A stretch of 64,000 bases of DNA from NCBI RefSeq assembly GCF_003130585.1, contig NZ_QFKX01000002.1, positions 62,001 to 126,000 on the forward strand, given 5' to 3'. The stretch comes from Brachybacterium endophyticum. Its GTDB lineage: Bacteria > Actinomycetota > Actinomycetes > Actinomycetales > Dermabacteraceae. A program made the position numbers and the translations under genes. The notes below the pieces were generated by a model, which saw only the letters and a list, made by a program, of their open reading frames with translations, had not been told where the DNA came from and made no database searches. Of this stretch, positions 19,523 to 31,533 are shown one piece after another (positions within the stretch are counted from its first letter, which is position 1; each line of letters begins with the position of its first letter).

Positions 19523-19588
19523 TCCCGTCGCGCGGGCCCGGCCCACGCGGGTCCGGCCCGTTCCCGTCCATGCCGTGAGGAGGTCCGC

Positions 19589-21904
19589 ATGTCCGTCACC
19601 GATGCGCACGAGCGCACGGGAGCAGAGGAGCCCCTGCGCGACGTCGACCTCGATATCGGCGGGATGACCTGCGCCTCCTGCGCCAACCGCATCGAGCGCA
19701 AGCTCAACCGGCTCGACGGCGTGCGGGCGAGCGTCAACTTCGCGACCGAGGCGGCTCACGTGAGCGCCCCGGCGGCGATGGATGCGCAGACCCTGATCGG
19801 GGAGGTCGCGAAGGCCGGGTACACCGCGACGCTGCCGCCCGATCCCGACCCGGAGGACGGAGTCGAGCGCGGTGCGGGGGACGACGACGCGGACGACGGC
19901 TCCTCGGCGGTCGCCGCGGATCCGGAGCTGGTCGACCTGCGCGGGCGGCTGCTCGGCGCGGCCGTGCTGGGCATCCCGGTGATCCTGCTGTCCATGATCC
20001 CGGCCCTGCAGTTCACGTACTGGCAGTGGCTCGTCCTCGCCCTGGCCGCCCCGGTCGTGCTGTGGTCGGGATGGCCCTTCCACCGCGCGGCGGCCGTGAA
20101 CGCCCGCCACGGCGCCGCCACCATGGACACGCTGATCTCGATCGGCACCGTCGCCGCGTTCCTGTGGTCGCTGTACGCACTGTTCCTGGGCGACGCCGGG
20201 ATCGCGGGCATGCGACACGAGTTCTCGCTGCGCATCGCGCGCAGCACCGAGGCCGATGCGATCTATCTCGAGGTCGCCGCCGGCGTGACCCTCTTCGTCC
20301 TGGCCGGTCGCTACATCGAGAAGCGTTCGAAGCGTCGCGCCGGAGCCGCGCTGCGCGCCCTGCTGCACCTGGGCGCGAAGGACGTCGCCGTGCTCCGCGA
20401 CGGCGTCGAGACCCGCATTCCGGTGGGGCGGCTCGCGGTCGGCGACCGGTTCGTGGTCCGACCGGGCGAGAAGATCGCGACCGACGGGCAGGTCGTCGCG
20501 GGCCGCAGCGCCGTGGACGCTTCGATGCTCACCGGGGAATCCGTGCCGCAGGAGGTCGTCCCCGGCGACGTCGTCACCGGTGCGACCGTGAACCAGGGCG
20601 GGAGGATCGTGGTGCGGGCCTCGCGCGTCGGCGCCGGCACGCAGCTCGCCCAGATGGCGCGACTGGTCAGGGACGCGCAATCGGGGAAGGCCGGCGTGCA
20701 GCGCCTGGCGGACCGGATCTCCGGGGTGTTCGTCCCGATCGTCCTCGCGATCGCCCTGATCACCCTGATCGCCTGGCTGCTCACGGGCCACGGCGCCGAG
20801 GCGGCGTTCACCGCGGCGGTCGCGGTGCTCATCATCGCCTGCCCGTGCGCGCTCGGACTCGCGACGCCGACGGCGCTGCTGGTCGGCACCGGTCGGGGCG
20901 CCCAGCTGGGGATCCTCATCAAAGGCCCCGAGGTCCTCGAGAGCACCGGCGGCCTCGACACCGTCGTCCTCGACAAGACCGGCACCGTCACCACCGGGCG
21001 CATGAGCCTCGTCGACGTGCACGTGGCCGACGGTGTGAGCGGGACGGAGCTGCTGCGCCGCGCCGGCGCCGTCGAGGACGCCTCCGAGCACCCGATCGCC
21101 CAGGCCATCGCCCGCGGCGCAGGGGAACTTGTGGGCGACCTCCCCGAGGCATCCGACTTCGAGGCCCTGCCCGGTCGGGGCGTGCGCGGGCTGGTGGACG
21201 GTGTGGAGGTCAGCGTCGGCCGCGAGGTCGGCGAGGCGGCGGCGCTCGAGATCCCGCCGGCGCTCGCCGCCGCCGTGGCGGACGCCGAAGCCGATGGCCG
21301 CACCGCGGTCGCCGTGGCCTGGGGAGGTGCGGTGCGCGGTGTCCTCACGGTCGCCGATGCGATCCGGCCCACGAGCGCCCAGGCCGTCGCCCGACTGCGG
21401 GAGCTGGGCCTGCGCCCCGTGCTGCTGACCGGTGACGGCCGCCGCGTGGCCGAGACCATCGCCAGCCAGGCCGGTATCGACGAGGTGATCGCGGGTGTCA
21501 TGCCCGAGGACAAGGTCGCCGTCGTCCGCCGCCTGCAGTACGAGGGCCGGAGAGTCGCGATGGTGGGCGACGGCGTCAACGATGCGGCGGCGCTCGCCCG
21601 GGCCGACCTGGGGATCGCGATGGGGAGCGGCACCGACGCGGCCATCCAGGCCGCCGACATCACCCTGGTGCGCGGGGACCTGCGCTCCGCGGCCGACGCC
21701 GTACGCCTCGCACGCCGCACCCTGCGCACGATCCGCGGCAACCTCTTCTGGGCCTTCGCCTACAACGTCGCGGCGATCCCGCTCGCCGCCCTGGGGCTGC
21801 TGAACCCGATGCTCGCGGGCGCCACGATGGCCTTCTCCAGTGTGTTCGTGGTGCTCAGCAGCCTGCGTCTGCGGACCTTCCGGGAGAGCGGGAGCGGGCG
21901 TTGA
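19589..21904 (+). CDS. copA: Copper-exporting P1B-type ATPase
   Basis: Exports Cu(I) from the cytoplasm using ATP. 771 residues, with one N-terminal HMA domain (GMTCASC, Cys28 and Cys31), an acidic Asp-rich linker near 85-110, eight membrane helices, the actuator TGES motif, the transmembrane metal site CPC ('[17 protein letters not shown]'), the phosphorylation motif DKTGTVTTG, the SEHP motif of P1B pumps and the hinge '[10 protein letters not shown]'. The ATG has GGAGG at the right distance. Under control of the CsoR-type box upstream of copZ. Confidence 0.97.
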   Translation: MSVTDAHERTGAEEPLRDVDLDIGGMTCASCANRIERKLNRLDGVRASVNFATEAAHVSAPAAMDAQTLIGEVAKAGYTATLPPDPDPEDGVERGAGDDDADDGSSAVAADPELVDLRGRLLGAAVLGIPVILLSMIPALQFTYWQWLVLALAAPVVLWSGWPFHRAAAVNARHGAATMDTLISIGTVAAFLWSLYALFLGDAGIAGMRHEFSLRIARSTEADAIYLEVAAGVTLFVLAGRYIEKRSKRRAGAALRALLHLGAKDVAVLRDGVETRIPVGRLAVGDRFVVRPGEKIATDGQVVAGRSAVDASMLTGESVPQEVVPGDVVTGATVNQGGRIVVRASRVGAGTQLAQMARLVRDAQSGKAGVQRLADRISGVFVPIVLAIALITLIAWLLTGHGAEAAFTAAVAVLIIACPCALGLATPTALLVGTGRGAQLGILIKGPEVLESTGGLDTVVLDKTGTVTTGRMSLVDVHVADGVSGTELLRRAGAVEDASEHPIAQAIARGAGELVGDLPEASDFEALPGRGVRGLVDGVEVSVGREVGEAAALEIPPALAAAVADAEADGRTAVAVAWGGAVRGVLTVADAIRPTSAQAVARLRELGLRPVLLTGDGRRVAETIASQAGIDEVIAGVMPEDKVAVVRRLQYEGRRVAMVGDGVNDAAALARADLGIAMGSGTDAAIQAADITLVRGDLRSAADAVRLARRTLRTIRGNLFWAFAYNVAAIPLAALGLLNPMLAGATMAFSSVFVVLSSLRLRTFRESGSGR

Positions 21905-21934
21905 GCACCCTTCTCCACGCATCGGCGTGGGGTC

Positions 21935-21978
21935 TAGTGTGGAGGGACGAACGACATCGAGAGCACCCCAGGGTGCTC
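21935..21978 (+). promoter_or_regulatory. Promoter and leader palindrome of the PfpI-like gene
   Basis: A -10 hexamer TAGTGT (21935-21940) would start transcription near 21947. The leader contains GAGCACCCCAGGGTGCTC at 21961-21978, two perfect 8-bp arms separated by two bases, which could be an operator or a small hairpin. Confidence 0.5.
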
Positions 21979-22001
21979 GTACCCGTCGAAGGAGAAGCAT
22001 C

Positions 22002-22541
22002 ATGGCTGACCTCAGTGGACGCACCATCGCGCTGATCGCGAACCGCGGCGTGGAGGAGCCCGAGCTCGCCGAGCCTCTCCGGGCGCTGCGGGAGGCGGGC
22101 GCGACCACCGTCCTGCTCTCCGCCGAGGAATCGAGCGTCGTGGCGCTGAAGGGCGACTGGGACCGCGGGCAGGAGTTCCCCGTCGACGCGCCCATCGCCG
22201 GCGCGAAGGCCGAGGACTACGACGCTCTCGTCCTCCCCGGCGGCACGCTGAACGCCGACTCCCTGCGCATCGACTCCGACGCCGTCGACCTGGTGAAGGC
22301 TTTCGCCGCGGCCGAGAAGCCGATCGCAGCGATCTGCCACGCCCCGTGGCTGCTGATCGAGGCCGGACTGGTCGACGGACTGCGGATGACCAGCTTCACC
22401 GCGCTGGTCACCGACCTCAAGAACGCCGGCGCGGACTGGGTCGACGAGCAGGTGGTCACCGATCGCGGCATCACCACCAGCCGCAACCCGGGCGACCTCG
22501 AGGCCTTCAACGAGGAGATCATCTCCCGCCTCGCCGGCTGA
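22002..22541 (+). CDS. PfpI/DJ-1 family protein (type 1 glutamine amidotransferase-like)
   Basis: A 179-residue member of the PfpI/YhbO-type DJ-1 superfamily, proteins linked to general stress resistance and glyoxal detoxification. The nucleophile elbow is AICHAPW with Cys112 and His113, and an acidic partner is in 'NRGVEEPEL' (Glu18). The C-terminal 'VVTDRGITTSRNPGDLEAF' is the usual family ending. AAGGAGAAG lies before the ATG. It is a single gene with its own promoter and a strong terminator after it. Confidence 0.92.
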   Translation: MADLSGRTIALIANRGVEEPELAEPLRALREAGATTVLLSAEESSVVALKGDWDRGQEFPVDAPIAGAKAEDYDALVLPGGTLNADSLRIDSDAVDLVKAFAAAEKPIAAICHAPWLLIEAGLVDGLRMTSFTALVTDLKNAGADWVDEQVVTDRGITTSRNPGDLEAFNEEIISRLAG

Positions 22542-22574
22542 GCGCCCGGGGCCCTGCACCCGGGGCCCGGCGGC

Positions 22575-22609
22575 CCGGCGCACGCCCGGTCACGCCGGGA
22601 GTGCGCCGG
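22575..22609. terminator. Nested hairpin between convergent genes
   Basis: CCGGCGCAC and GTGCGCCGG form a 9-bp outer stem enclosing a second 5-bp stem (CCCGG / CCGGG, loop TCACG). It lies between the PfpI-like gene and the convergent permease gene and could end both transcripts. Confidence 0.65.
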
Positions 22610-22626
22610 TCAGCTCGGGTGGCCGC

Positions 22627-23547
22627 TCACTTCACGGCGCCCATCGACAGGCCGCGCACCAGCTGCTTCTGGGCGATCCATCCGGCGAGGACCACCGGTA
22701 GCGACGCCAGCACCGAGGCGGCGGAGAGCCGTGCGAGGAACGACCCCTCCGAGGTCATCGTGCTCATCAGGTAGATCGGCACGGTCGCGGCGTTCGCGGC
22801 GGTGAGGTTCAGGGCGAAGAAGAACTCGTTCCACGCGAAGATCACGCAGATCAGCGCTGTCGCGGCCACGCCGGGCGCGACCATCGGCAGCAGCACGGTG
22901 CGCATCGTGCGCATCAGCGAGGCGCCGTCGATCGACGCGGCCTCGAGGACCTCGCCGGGGACCTCGAGGAAGAACGAGCGCATCATCCACACCGCGATCG
23001 GCAGGTTCATCGCCGTGTACAGCACGATCAGCGTGATCAGGTTGTCGAGCATGCGCAGCTGACCGGCGATCACGTAGATCGGCATGATCACCGCGACCAC
23101 CGGCAGCATCTTCGTGGAGATGAAGAAGAACAGCACGTCCTGGGTCTTCTTCACCGGTCGGATGCTGAGCGCGTAGGCCGCCGGGATCGCCAGCACAAGG
23201 ACCAGCAGCGTGGAGCAGGCGGTCGCGATCACCGAATTCAGCAGGTAGCTGCCGGCGCCCGAGGCGAGGACGGCGCGGTACTGGTCGAGGGTCGGGGTGA
23301 ACAGGAACGTGGGCGGGCTCGCGGCCGCCTGGGACTCCTGCTTGAAGCTGGTGAGCACCATCCAGGCGATCGGGGCGAAGAAGATCAGCCCGACGATCCA
23401 GGCCAGGATGCCCAGCAGGCGTCCGGTAGTGGTCCCGCGGGCGCGCTTGGGCCGGACCGCCGGTGAGCCCTGGGTTCCCGCCCCCGCACCGTCCGGGGCG
23501 GGCCGGGACGACGGACCGGGGGAGGCGGCGTCGGTGAGCGTGCTCAT
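22627..23547 (-). CDS. Carbohydrate ABC transporter permease, MalG type
   Basis: A 306-residue inner-membrane permease of the sugar/polyol ABC importer family (CUT1). After a Pro/Ser-rich 45-residue N-terminus there are six hydrophobic helices; the cytoplasmic EAA loop that contacts the ATPase is 'EAASIDGASLMRTMRTVLLP'. The ending 'QKQLVRGLSMGAVK' is the classic MalG-type C-terminus. The start ATG overlaps the stop of the preceding permease gene by four bases (ATGA), so the two are translationally coupled. It is the last gene of the importer operon; no ATPase gene follows. Confidence 0.93.
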   Translation of the reverse strand: MSTLTDAASPGPSSRPAPDGAGAGTQGSPAVRPKRARGTTTGRLLGILAWIVGLIFFAPIAWMVLTSFKQESQAAASPPTFLFTPTLDQYRAVLASGAGSYLLNSVIATACSTLLVLVLAIPAAYALSIRPVKKTQDVLFFFISTKMLPVVAVIMPIYVIAGQLRMLDNLITLIVLYTAMNLPIAVWMMRSFFLEVPGEVLEAASIDGASLMRTMRTVLLPMVAPGVAATALICVIFAWNEFFFALNLTAANAATVPIYLMSTMTSEGSFLARLSAASVLASLPVVLAGWIAQKQLVRGLSMGAVK

Positions 23548-24515
23548 GACTGCTCCTTGGCGTTGATGCTGCGGAAGATCAGCCGCAGGGCGAGCGTGGA
23601 GATGATGATGGTGGCGACGACGGTGACCACGCCCATCGCCGCCGACTGGCCGATGTCGAAGCCCAGGAACGCGCGCTGGTAGATGTAGAAGGGGAGGTTG
23701 GCGCTCGCGGTGCCGGGCCCTCCCGCCGTCATCAGATAGATCTGGTCGAAGGTGTTGACCACGTAGATCGCTCCCAGCAACACCGACAGCTCGATGTAGA
23801 AGCGCAGGTGGGGAAGCGTGATCAGGCGGAACGTCTGCCAGGGGGAGGCGCCGTCCATCGACGCCGCCTCGAGCACGTCGCCGGTCTGCGACTGCAGTCC
23901 TGCCAGCAGCAGGAGCATCATGAACGGGGTCCACTGCCATACCAGGGCCACCACGATCGAGAGCACAGGCAGCTGGCTGGTCCAGTCCACCGGATCGGCC
24001 CCGACCAGGCCGATCAGCCAGTTCACCAGGCCGTAGGTGGGGTCGAACATCGAGATCGACCAGAGCATGGCGCCGGCGACCGGCATGATCAGGAACGGTG
24101 TGATGAGAAGAGTGCGCACCACCCCGCGGCCCAGGAACCTCCGGTCCAGCAGCAGGGCGAGGCCGAGTCCCAGCAGCAGGGCGATCAGGACGCAGGCCAG
24201 CGTGATGAGGATCGAGTTCAGGGCGGCCCCGCGGAACGTGGAGTCGCGGAAAATGTCGATGAAGTTCTGGAGGCCCACGAACTCCTCGCCCTCGGGGCGC
24301 AGCAGGTTCCGGGAACGCAGGGAGTACCAGATGGTCAGCAGGAACGGGATCTGGGTGCACACCACCACGAAGACGAAGGCGGGCATCAGGGGCAGGCGGC
24401 GTCGCCACCCCTCGGCGCGCGAGTGCTGGGCCGCGTGGTCACTGCCCTGCGGGTCGGCAGGGCGTCGGCCTCGTGCGGTGCGGTGGGTCGGGGCTGTGGC
24501 GGCTGCGCTCATCAC
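23544..24515 (-). CDS. Carbohydrate ABC transporter permease, MalF type
   Basis: A 323-residue permease that pairs with the MalG-type partner. Six helices are visible and the EAA loop is 'EAASMDGASPWQTFRLITLP'. The N-terminal 35 residues are charged and Ala/Arg-rich. The start lies three bases downstream of the lipoprotein gene's stop codon. Composition and order (binding protein, MalF, MalG) match polyol or sugar importers of the SmoEFG type. Confidence 0.93.
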   Translation of the reverse strand: MMSAAATAPTHRTARGRRPADPQGSDHAAQHSRAEGWRRRLPLMPAFVFVVVCTQIPFLLTIWYSLRSRNLLRPEGEEFVGLQNFIDIFRDSTFRGAALNSILITLACVLIALLLGLGLALLLDRRFLGRGVVRTLLITPFLIMPVAGAMLWSISMFDPTYGLVNWLIGLVGADPVDWTSQLPVLSIVVALVWQWTPFMMLLLLAGLQSQTGDVLEAASMDGASPWQTFRLITLPHLRFYIELSVLLGAIYVVNTFDQIYLMTAGGPGTASANLPFYIYQRAFLGFDIGQSAAMGVVTVVATIIISTLALRLIFRSINAKEQS

Positions 24516-24518
24516 GGC

Positions 24519-25946
24519 TCAGCCCTCCCATCCATAGGTGCGGGCGACGGAGGAGGCGAAGGTCTGCGCCTGGCGCAGGGCGTCGTCGACGCTCTGTCCG
24601 CCGGCGATGGCGGCGGAGAACTGCTGGCCCACCCGTGTGCCGAGGTCCTGGAACTCGGGGATGCCCACGAACTGCAGGCCGGGGTAGGGCACCTCCTGGG
24701 ACATGGCCTTCTCCTGGGTGGCGTTGCCCATCGAGTCGAGCGTCGGCTTCGCGTAGTGCTCGGCGAGCTCCTTGTACTCGGGGATCTCGTACGTGGAAGC
24801 GCGTGATCCCGGTGGCAGCGCCTCCCAGCCGACGTCCTCGCCGACCAGCTGGAAGTAGTCCGGGTGGGTCATCCAGGCGATGAAGTCCCAGGCGGCCTGC
24901 TTCTTCTCGGAGGTCTCGGGGATCGCCAGCGCCCAGGCGTAGAGCCAGCCCGCGTGGGGCGTCTCCTGCGTGGGGGCGAGCGCGTAGCCGGTCTTGCCGA
25001 CCACCGTCGAGGAGTCGGGGCTCTCGACCCCGGAGACCAAGGAGGACGCGTCGTACCACATGGCGGCGTTGCCCTGGGCGAACTGTGTCAGGCACTCGCC
25101 GAAGCCGGACGTCGCGGCTCCCGGCTGTCCCCAGCTGCGCACCGTGTCGACGTACATGGAGACGGCCTCGCGGACCTCGTCGGAGTCCAGACGGGGCGCC
25201 CAGTCCATGTCGAACCAGCACCCGCCGAACGTGTTGATCACGGTGTCCATCGGGGCGAGGTTCTCGCCCCAGCCCGCCAGGCCGCGCAGGGCGATGCCGG
25301 CCGTGCCGGCATCCGGATCGTGGAGGGCCTTGGCGAAGGAGCGGATCTCGTCCCAGGTGGGGGAGCCCGGCATCGTCAGCCCGGCCTTCTCGAACAGATC
25401 CTTGCGGTAGACCACGAAGGAGCTCTCGCCGTAGAACGGCACCGAGTACATGGACTTCTCGTAGGTGAGGGAGTCCCGGATGGTGGGGATGAAGTCCTCA
25501 GGCGCGTACCCGGAGGTCTTGTCGATGTAGGGCTGCAGGTCGGCGAGCCAGCCGTTGGCGGCCCACTGCGGGGTCTCGTAGTTGGAGATCATCACGACGT
25601 CGAACTCGCCGCCGCCGGAGGCGACGGACGCCGTGATCTTCGCGCGCGCCTCGTTCTCCGGCAGGGACACGAAGCGCACATCGACGTCGGGGTGGTCGGC
25701 GTGGAAGCGGTCGACCAGGCCGATCGCGTCCTGCATCTGCGGGTTCGAGACGATCGCGACCACGATCGACTGCCTGCCTCCGCTGCTGCCCGAGCCGCAG
25801 CCCGCCAGCCCGAGGGCGGAGGCACCGGCGCCGGCGGCGCCCAGGGCCCCGGCCCCCAGGACAGAGCGTCGCGTCGGTCGCTCACGGCCGGCGGGCGGCA
25901 GCGTGACGGGCAGGTGGGAGGAGGGGAGAGATCGGCGATGCGTCAT
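24519..25946 (-). CDS. Sugar/polyol ABC transporter substrate-binding lipoprotein
   Basis: An extracellular solute-binding protein (family 1) of 475 residues that captures the sugar or polyol and delivers it to the two permeases. The N-terminus has a twin-arginine-like motif (RPTRRSVLG, Arg26-Arg27), a hydrophobic Ala/Gly core and a lipobox LGLAGC with the acylated Cys50, so it is probably exported, perhaps by Tat, and anchored to the membrane. Later segments such as 'QWAANGWLADLQPYID' and 'EKKQAAWDFIAWMTHPDY' fit the family. It is the first gene of the operon, divergent from the SorC-type regulator. Confidence 0.93.
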   Translation of the reverse strand: MTHRRSLPSSHLPVTLPPAGRERPTRRSVLGAGALGAAGAGASALGLAGCGSGSSGGRQSIVVAIVSNPQMQDAIGLVDRFHADHPDVDVRFVSLPENEARAKITASVASGGGEFDVVMISNYETPQWAANGWLADLQPYIDKTSGYAPEDFIPTIRDSLTYEKSMYSVPFYGESSFVVYRKDLFEKAGLTMPGSPTWDEIRSFAKALHDPDAGTAGIALRGLAGWGENLAPMDTVINTFGGCWFDMDWAPRLDSDEVREAVSMYVDTVRSWGQPGAATSGFGECLTQFAQGNAAMWYDASSLVSGVESPDSSTVVGKTGYALAPTQETPHAGWLYAWALAIPETSEKKQAAWDFIAWMTHPDYFQLVGEDVGWEALPPGSRASTYEIPEYKELAEHYAKPTLDSMGNATQEKAMSQEVPYPGLQFVGIPEFQDLGTRVGQQFSAAIAGGQSVDDALRQAQTFASSVARTYGWEG

Positions 25947-26027
25947 GGGATGTCCCCTTCGGGCGGTGTCGGCGGCTCTGTCGACGGATCGCGCGCTCTA
26001 CGCTCCGCTCGCCGGGGGCGACGAACA

Positions 26028-26058
26028 TCTGATGCACGGCGGCGCTCATCTGATGCGT
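26028..26058. promoter_or_regulatory. Direct-repeat operator between the importer operon and its regulator
   Basis: CATCTGATGC occurs at 26028-26037 and 26049-26058, start to start 21 bp, two helical turns apart. Each copy contains the 9-bp palindrome CATC-T-GATG. They lie in the 251-base divergent intergenic region and are the best candidate binding sites for the adjacent SorC/DeoR-type regulator. Confidence 0.6.
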
Positions 26059-26197
26059 GAGCCTAGTCATATACGCTTCCCGGAGCAACAGCCCGGACCG
26101 GGCTGCGCGGGCACGTCCCGCGGGCCCCGGCGCCCGCCGTGGCCCGCGCGCGGGGACGCGGCAGCCCGCTACCAGATGCATCGCACGAGGAGGTCCG

Positions 26198-27127
26198 ATG
26201 GCGGCCGACGACGGCTCGCTCAAGGCGCTGCTGGCGACCGAGTACTACCTCGAGGGGCGATCGAAGGTGGACATCGCCAAGCAGCACGCCCTCTCGCGCT
26301 TCCAGGTTGCCCGTCTCCTCGAGGAGGCCCGCTCGGAGGGCATCGTGCAGATCCGGATCAACGATCCGGCGGACTCCGGTCGCGACCTCGCGCCGCTGGC
26401 GGACGCGCTCGGCATCTCCCGGGTCGTGGTGGCTTCCCCACGCGTCGACGAGACCATGCGGGCCGCGCTGGCGCGACAGGTGGGCCGTCTGCTCCCGGAC
26501 CTGCTGCGCGACGGGGGACGCCTCGGGATCGCCTGGTCCCGCACCCTCGTGCACCTGCCCGACGCCCTCGACGTGCTGCCGCGGGTGGACCTCGTGCAGC
26601 TCGTCGGCCCGCTGAGCGCCCACGGCTACTCCAGTGCCCACTCCTCGGCGCTCATCCACACGCTGGGATCGTTCACCGGCGGCGGCATCTGGGCCCTGCC
26701 CACCCCCTTGATCGTCGACTCCCCCGAGGTCGCGGCCTCTCTGCGGGGGATGGACGAGGTCCGCTCCGCGCTCGAGGCGGCCGACGAGATCGACGTCGCC
26801 GCGGTCTCGATCGGAGCCTGGTGGTCCGGTGCCTCGACGCTGTGGAGCAGGCTCTCGGAGAAGGAGCGCGGCCGGGTGAGAGAGGCGGGCGTGGTCGCCG
26901 AATGCGCCGGGGTGCTGGTGGACCGCGAGGGCGGGATCGCGCATCCGGGCATCGAGGAACGCGTGATCGGCGTCAGCCCCGAGCAGCTCCGACGCACCCA
27001 CGTGGTCGCGGTCGCGCCGGCCGTCGGCCATCCCGAGGCGGTGATCGCTGCCGCGCGGGCGGGCCTCGTCGACGATCTCGTGCTCTCCTCCGAGCTCGCG
27101 GACCAGGTGGCGCGTGTGCTCGGGTGA
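26198..27127 (+). CDS. Sugar-binding transcriptional regulator, SorC/DeoR type
   Basis: A 309-residue regulator with an N-terminal helix-turn-helix ('LKALLATEYYLEGRSKVDIAKQHALSRFQVARLLEEA', roughly residues 8-45) and a C-terminal sugar-phosphate-binding domain of the SorC family ('GIAWSRTLVHLPDAL', 'VVAVAPAVGHPEAVIAAARAGLVDDLVLSSELA'). I start it at the ATG at 26198, preceded by AGGAGG. It is transcribed away from the ABC importer and toward mannitol dehydrogenase, 76 bases downstream, so it probably controls both directions in response to a polyol or its phosphate. Confidence 0.92.
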   Translation: MAADDGSLKALLATEYYLEGRSKVDIAKQHALSRFQVARLLEEARSEGIVQIRINDPADSGRDLAPLADALGISRVVVASPRVDETMRAALARQVGRLLPDLLRDGGRLGIAWSRTLVHLPDALDVLPRVDLVQLVGPLSAHGYSSAHSSALIHTLGSFTGGGIWALPTPLIVDSPEVAASLRGMDEVRSALEAADEIDVAAVSIGAWWSGASTLWSRLSEKERGRVREAGVVAECAGVLVDREGGIAHPGIEERVIGVSPEQLRRTHVVAVAPAVGHPEAVIAAARAGLVDDLVLSSELADQVARVLG

Positions 27128-27203
27128 GGTCTGCCCCGCTCATCTGCGAGGGCCGCTGGTATCGTCGGCGCCACCTCCATCCGCCGATGACGAAGGATGA
27201 GCC

Positions 27204-28766
27204 ATGACCTCGCTCGCTGCTGCCGCCCTGCCCGAGATCGAGGCCTCCGGCCGGGTCGAGGTCCCCCGGTACCCGCTCAAGGAGCGGGAGATCGGCATCG
27301 TCCACTTCGGCGTCGGCGGCTTCCACCGAGCCCACCAGGCGATGTTCCTGGACCGGCTGTTCCGCGCCGGCCGCGATCGCGACTGGGCGCTGTGCGGGGT
27401 GGGGCTGCTGCCCGGCGACTCGCGCATGAGAGACGCCCTGCACGCCCAGGACGGCCTGTACACCCTGGTGACGAAGGCGCCCGACGGCACCCGGGGCCCG
27501 CGCGTGATCGGCTCGATCGCCGAGTACCTGTTCGCGCCCGACGACCCGGAGGCCGTGCTCGCGCGGATGGCCGCCCCGGGCACCCGCATCGTCTCCCTCA
27601 CCGTCACCGAGGGCGGCTACAACGTCAATCCCTCCACCGGCGAGTTCCGGCGCGAGACCCCCGGGGTCCTCGAGGACCTCCGCACACGGTTCGAGGACAC
27701 GAGCCGCGCGGGCGCCGACGGAGCAGCGGCTCCCGGTCCGGTCGGCCACCCACGGACGATGTTCGGATTCGTGGTCGAGGCCCTGCGGCGTCGTCGTGCG
27801 GCAGGGGCTCCGCCGTTCACCGTCATGTCCTGCGACAACGTGCGCGGCAACGGTGATCTGGCGCAGCGCATGATCCTCGAGTACGCGCGACTGCGCGATC
27901 AGGCCGGTCTGCACGGGAGCGAGCCGATGGCCCCCTGGATCGAGGAGCACGTCGCCTTCCCGAACTGCATGGTCGACAGGATCACCCCGGTCACCGCCGA
28001 GGACGACATCGAGATGGTCGCGCGCGAGTACGGCGTGCAGGACGCCTGGCCCGTGGTCAGCGAGGACTTCGTGCAATGGGTGCTCGAGGACGGTTTCCCC
28101 CAGGGCCGCCCGGCCTACGAGCAGGTCGGCGTGCAGATGGTCGAGGACGTCGAGCCCTACGAGCTGATGAAGCTGCGGCTGCTGAACTGCTCCCACCAGG
28201 CGATCGCCTACTTCGGGCTGCTGCTGGGGCTCACCTACGCCCATGAAGCGGCCCAGGACGAGGACCTGGCCCCCTTCACGCGCGTGCTGTACATGGAGCG
28301 CGAGGCGACACCGACGCTGCCCGAGGTGCCCGGCATCGACCTCGACGGCTACCAGGACGAGCTGATGGCGCGGTTCTCCAATGAGCACGTGCGCGACACC
28401 CTCGCGCGCCTGGCCGCCGAGTCCAGCGACCGCATCCCCACCTGGCTGGTGCCGATGATCAGGGAGATCCTCGAGGCAGGAGGCTCGGTCGACGCGTGCG
28501 CGGCCACCGTGGCCTCCTGGGCCCGCTACGCGGAGGGCACCGGGGAGGACGGGGAGGAGTGGCCGGTCGTCGACCGCCTCCGCGACCGGGTGATGGCCGC
28601 CGCCGCCCGGCACGACGAGGACCCTCTGGCCTTCCTGCGGGACGCCGAGCTCTTCGGCGACCTCGTCGAGCAGGACGCGTTCACGACCCCGTACCTGCAC
28701 GCGCTGGACGTGCTGCGCACCCGGGGCGCCCGCGCTCTGCTCCGAGAGCTCCGCGCCCGGGTGTGA
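27204..28766 (+). CDS. Mannitol 2-dehydrogenase family polyol dehydrogenase
   Basis: A 520-residue NAD-dependent long-chain polyol dehydrogenase, probably oxidising D-mannitol to D-fructose (or D-arabinitol or sorbitol to the keto sugar). The N-terminal nucleotide-binding site is 'IVHFGVGGFHRAHQAMFLD', the middle has 'VTEGGYNVNPSTGEF', 'MSCDNVRGNG' and 'EEHVAFPNCMVDRITP', and the catalytic segment is 'LMKLRLLNCSHQAIAYFG' with the conserved Lys, Asn and His. These are the signatures of the mannitol dehydrogenase family. Location next to the regulator and importer makes this a polyol uptake and oxidation locus. The exact polyol is not set by sequence. Confidence 0.93.
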   Translation: MTSLAAAALPEIEASGRVEVPRYPLKEREIGIVHFGVGGFHRAHQAMFLDRLFRAGRDRDWALCGVGLLPGDSRMRDALHAQDGLYTLVTKAPDGTRGPRVIGSIAEYLFAPDDPEAVLARMAAPGTRIVSLTVTEGGYNVNPSTGEFRRETPGVLEDLRTRFEDTSRAGADGAAAPGPVGHPRTMFGFVVEALRRRRAAGAPPFTVMSCDNVRGNGDLAQRMILEYARLRDQAGLHGSEPMAPWIEEHVAFPNCMVDRITPVTAEDDIEMVAREYGVQDAWPVVSEDFVQWVLEDGFPQGRPAYEQVGVQMVEDVEPYELMKLRLLNCSHQAIAYFGLLLGLTYAHEAAQDEDLAPFTRVLYMEREATPTLPEVPGIDLDGYQDELMARFSNEHVRDTLARLAAESSDRIPTWLVPMIREILEAGGSVDACAATVASWARYAEGTGEDGEEWPVVDRLRDRVMAAAARHDEDPLAFLRDAELFGDLVEQDAFTTPYLHALDVLRTRGARALLRELRARV

Positions 28767-28857
28767 GCGATCCGCACCTCCTGACCCTCGCGACGTGACA
28801 CGGGCCACGCCCTGTCCGTGCATCGGGAGCCCCCGCTGCCGGTATGCGCCAGGATCG

Positions 28858-28872
28858 TAGACTCACACAGTG
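28858..28872 (+). promoter_or_regulatory. Promoter upstream of lysC with an in-frame leaderless-type GTG
   Basis: TAGACT at 28858-28863 is followed by exactly six bases and GTG at 28870. That GTG is in frame with lysC and no stop intervenes before the lysC ATG at 28996. Transcription probably starts at 28870, giving either a 126-base leader or an alternative start. Confidence 0.55.
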
Positions 28873-28961
28873 CCCGCCGCGCCGGCGGCGGACACACGGT
28901 GCTCGCCGCCTCGGCGGGCATGCCCATCGTGTCCACCGTCGGTCGCGCGTCGCGCCGGTGA

Positions 28962-31505
<2,544 letters not shown>

Positions 31506-31533
31506 GGGCGGACGGGGCCCGCCCGCCCCGCTC

